Below the pieces are notes generated by a model. The model was given only the letters and a program-made list of their open reading frames with translations. It made no database searches and was not told where the DNA came from. Source: Hyphomicrobiales bacterium (lineage in GTDB: Bacteria > Pseudomonadota > Alphaproteobacteria > Rhizobiales > Beijerinckiaceae). Taken from it: a stretch of 5,832 nucleotides of DNA. Position numbers and translations under genes: made by a program. Position 1 is the first letter of the stretch. Each line of letters opens with the position of its first letter. The DNA lies in contig PXAW01000245.1 of the NCBI GenBank assembly GCA_003567055.1, positions 1 through 5,832 of the forward strand. The letters run 5' to 3'. Shown in pieces: positions 4,840-5,832 of the stretch.

Positions 4840-5571
4840 CGCGATCTGCGCTTCCGCCTCGGCGATGGCATCGGGGGTGCCGACATGCAGCCATGTGCCG
4901 TCGAGGCACAGGCCGTGGAGCCGCCCGTTCGCGATGGCGCGGTCGAAGAGCAGGTTGAGCGAGAAGGCGCCGTCGGGCGTATCGGCGAAGAGCCCGGCAT
5001 GGAAGATCCCCGCGCCGGCATAGACGAAGGGTGCCTGCGGCTCAGCACCACGGCGCGTCAGGCGCCCCGTCTCGTCCATCATGAAATCCCCGCGCCCGTC
5101 ATAGCCCACCGCCCCGTCGACGGGTGCGAGCAAGAGCAGGATGTCCATGCGCGTCGGATCATGGGCCCCGATCAGCCGGCCCAGATTGGAGCGCGCCCCC
5201 TCGATCCACAGCGTATCCGCGTTCATCGCCAGAAACGGCGCCTCGCCCAGAAGCGGCAGGGCCCGGCGGATGCCGCCGCCCGTCTCCAGCAACGCATCGC
5301 GCTCATCCGACAGGGTGATGGCGGGCGGGCCGTTGCGGGCCGAAAGATGCGCCTCGATCTGGTCGGCGAGGTGATGCATGTTGACGACGGCGCGCGTGAT
5401 GCCCGCCTGCGCCAGACGATCGAGCGCATGATCGAGCATGGCCCGCCCGGCCACGCGCACGAGGGGTTTGGGCAATGTGTCGGTGATGGGACGCATGCGC
5501 GTACCGAGCCCGGCGGCCAGCACCATGCCGGTCTCGATCGCCACCGGTGCCGCCTCCTCTGCTGCCGTCAT
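4828..5571 (-). CDS. Nucleotidyltransferase family protein, MurU-like (sugar-1-phosphate uridylyltransferase)
   Basis: A 247-residue cytoplasmic enzyme that would join a sugar-1-phosphate to a nucleoside triphosphate, releasing pyrophosphate. Seen: the NTP-binding loop LAAGLGTRMRP (18-28) with PKPLV (34-38), an ETGGG (96-100), the NADT (117-120) whose Asp binds the metal, and the C-terminal WLHVGTP (227-233). Size and motif spacing fit MurU, the N-acetylmuramate-1-phosphate uridylyltransferase of the AmgK-MurU cell-wall recycling route known from Pseudomonas and Caulobacter. A mannose-1-phosphate guanylyltransferase or glucose-1-phosphate thymidylyltransferase relative cannot be excluded. The ATG at 5571 has AGGA about 10 bases upstream; Met16 is a possible alternative start directly before the NTP loop. 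The usual partners amgK, tsaE and addB are not beside it: an aminotransferase precedes it and the convergent importer follows. Confidence 0.85.
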   Translation of the reverse strand: MTAAEEAAPVAIETGMVLAAGLGTRMRPITDTLPKPLVRVAGRAMLDHALDRLAQAGITRAVVNMHHLADQIEAHLSARNGPPAITLSDERDALLETGGGIRRALPLLGEAPFLAMNADTLWIEGARSNLGRLIGAHDPTRMDILLLLAPVDGAVGYDGRGDFMMDETGRLTRRGAEPQAPFVYAGAGIFHAGLFADTPDGAFSLNLLFDRAIANGRLHGLCLDGTWLHVGTPDAIAEAEAQIAKAR

Positions 5572-5588
5572 ACGCGCCCCATCCTGCC

Positions 5589-5607
5589 CGGGTTCGACCC
5601 GAACCCG
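5589..5607. other. Inverted repeat just upstream of the nucleotidyltransferase start
   Basis: CGGGTTCG (5589-5596) and CGAACCCG (5600-5607) are perfect 8-base arms around ACC. The repeat begins 18 bases before the nucleotidyltransferase ATG and just upstream of its AGGA. It could be an operator, a leader hairpin, or part of the neighbouring repeat cluster. Confidence 0.4.
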
Positions 5608-5619
5608 TGATAGCCGGCG

Positions 5620-5664
5620 CCGCGCGCCCTGTCATCCCCGGTCGGGCCGGGGATGAGCGCGCGG
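5620..5664. repeat. REP-like extragenic palindrome
   Basis: Inner arms TCATCCCCGG (5632-5641) and CCGGGGATGA (5647-5656) are perfectly complementary around TCGGG. Outer arms CCGCGCGC (5620-5627) and GCGCGCGG (5657-5664) extend the stem to 18 bp, with a 4-base bulge (5628-5631) on one side only. The TCATCCCCGG core resembles dispersed palindromes common between genes in alphaproteobacteria. It lies between the aminotransferase stop and the nucleotidyltransferase start and has no T tract; it may end transcription in a factor-dependent way or stabilise the aminotransferase message. Confidence 0.6.
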
Positions 5665-5689
5665 GAGGCTCGTCACGCCGAGTGGCGAA

Positions 5690-5832
5690 TCATGCAACGT
5701 CGCGGATCAGGCGACCGAGCTTGTCGATGATCTCGTCGATATGCTTGTCCTCGGCGATCAGCGGCGGCGCCACGGCGATGGTGTCGAAGGCGGTGCGCAG
5801 CATCAGCCCGTAATCGTGGAAGCCCTTCTCGA
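5690..5832 (-). CDS. Class-III PLP-dependent aminotransferase (C-terminal end, runs off right edge)
   Basis: Only the last 46 codons are in the window. They read GLMLRTAFDTIAVAPPLI followed by an EDKHIDEIIDKLGRLIRD helix, the usual end of class-III (omega/acetylornithine-type) aminotransferases: a small-domain strand that ends in the APPL turn, then the final helix. Such enzymes move an amino group from an omega-amino acid or amine to pyruvate or 2-oxoglutarate using pyridoxal phosphate. The lysine and cofactor-binding motifs are outside the window, so the substrate is unknown. The gene is on the same strand as the nucleotidyltransferase, 118 bases upstream of it, with a REP-like palindrome between them, so cotranscription is uncertain. 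Confidence 0.75.
   Translation of the reverse strand, partial: EKGFHDYGLMLRTAFDTIAVAPPLIAEDKHIDEIIDKLGRLIRDVA

Noticed and set aside
4885..5610. 241-codon plus-strand frame opposite the nucleotidyltransferase
   Set aside because: No recognisable motif; the minus-strand gene has full catalytic motifs.

Overview
The window is GC-rich throughout, with codons strongly biased to G or C in the third position and long antisense shadow frames. The gene types (an SsuA/THI5-like ABC importer, an Alx-type TerC, a MurU-like nucleotidyltransferase) fit an alphaproteobacterium, probably of the Rhizobiales/Rhodobacterales kind. The solute-binding protein is rich in Asp and Glu, which hints at a marine or halophilic host, but this is only an impression. 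I see no tRNA, rRNA, CRISPR array, insertion sequence, or integrase, and no frameshifted gene.

Left part (1-1446, minus strand): the 5' end of an FAD/NAD(P) disulfide oxidoreductase of the mercuric reductase/lipoamide dehydrogenase family (runs off the left edge), and upstream of it a complete Alx/TerC-family membrane protein (442-1446). The 108-base gap between them holds a small hairpin and a 16-base palindrome over the terC stop codon.

Centre (1447-4809): a 590-base divergent intergenic region, then a complete three-gene ABC importer on the plus strand: periplasmic binding protein (2037-3119), ATPase (3221-4012, TTG start), permease (4030-4809). The intergenic region contains a plus-strand structured RNA/terminator-like element with a T6 tract (1586-1639), a 17-base inverted repeat (1692-1708), a plausible sigma-70-type promoter (1715-1743), and a leader of nearly 300 bases with hairpins and a 13-base direct repeat. 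Two strong hairpins lie between the binding-protein and ATPase genes. The importer belongs to the nitrate/sulfonate/taurine/thiamine-precursor group, and its substrate cannot be read from the sequence.

Right part (4828-5832, minus strand): a complete MurU-like sugar-1-phosphate nucleotidyltransferase, convergent with the importer (18 bases between stop codons, spanned by a nested inverted repeat), then a 118-base gap with a REP-like cruciform repeat, then the last 46 codons of a class-III PLP aminotransferase that runs off the right edge.

Overall this looks like chromosomal metabolic and transport territory. I found no convincing new multi-gene system. The least explained material is the non-coding region between terC and the importer, and the importer's unknown substrate.
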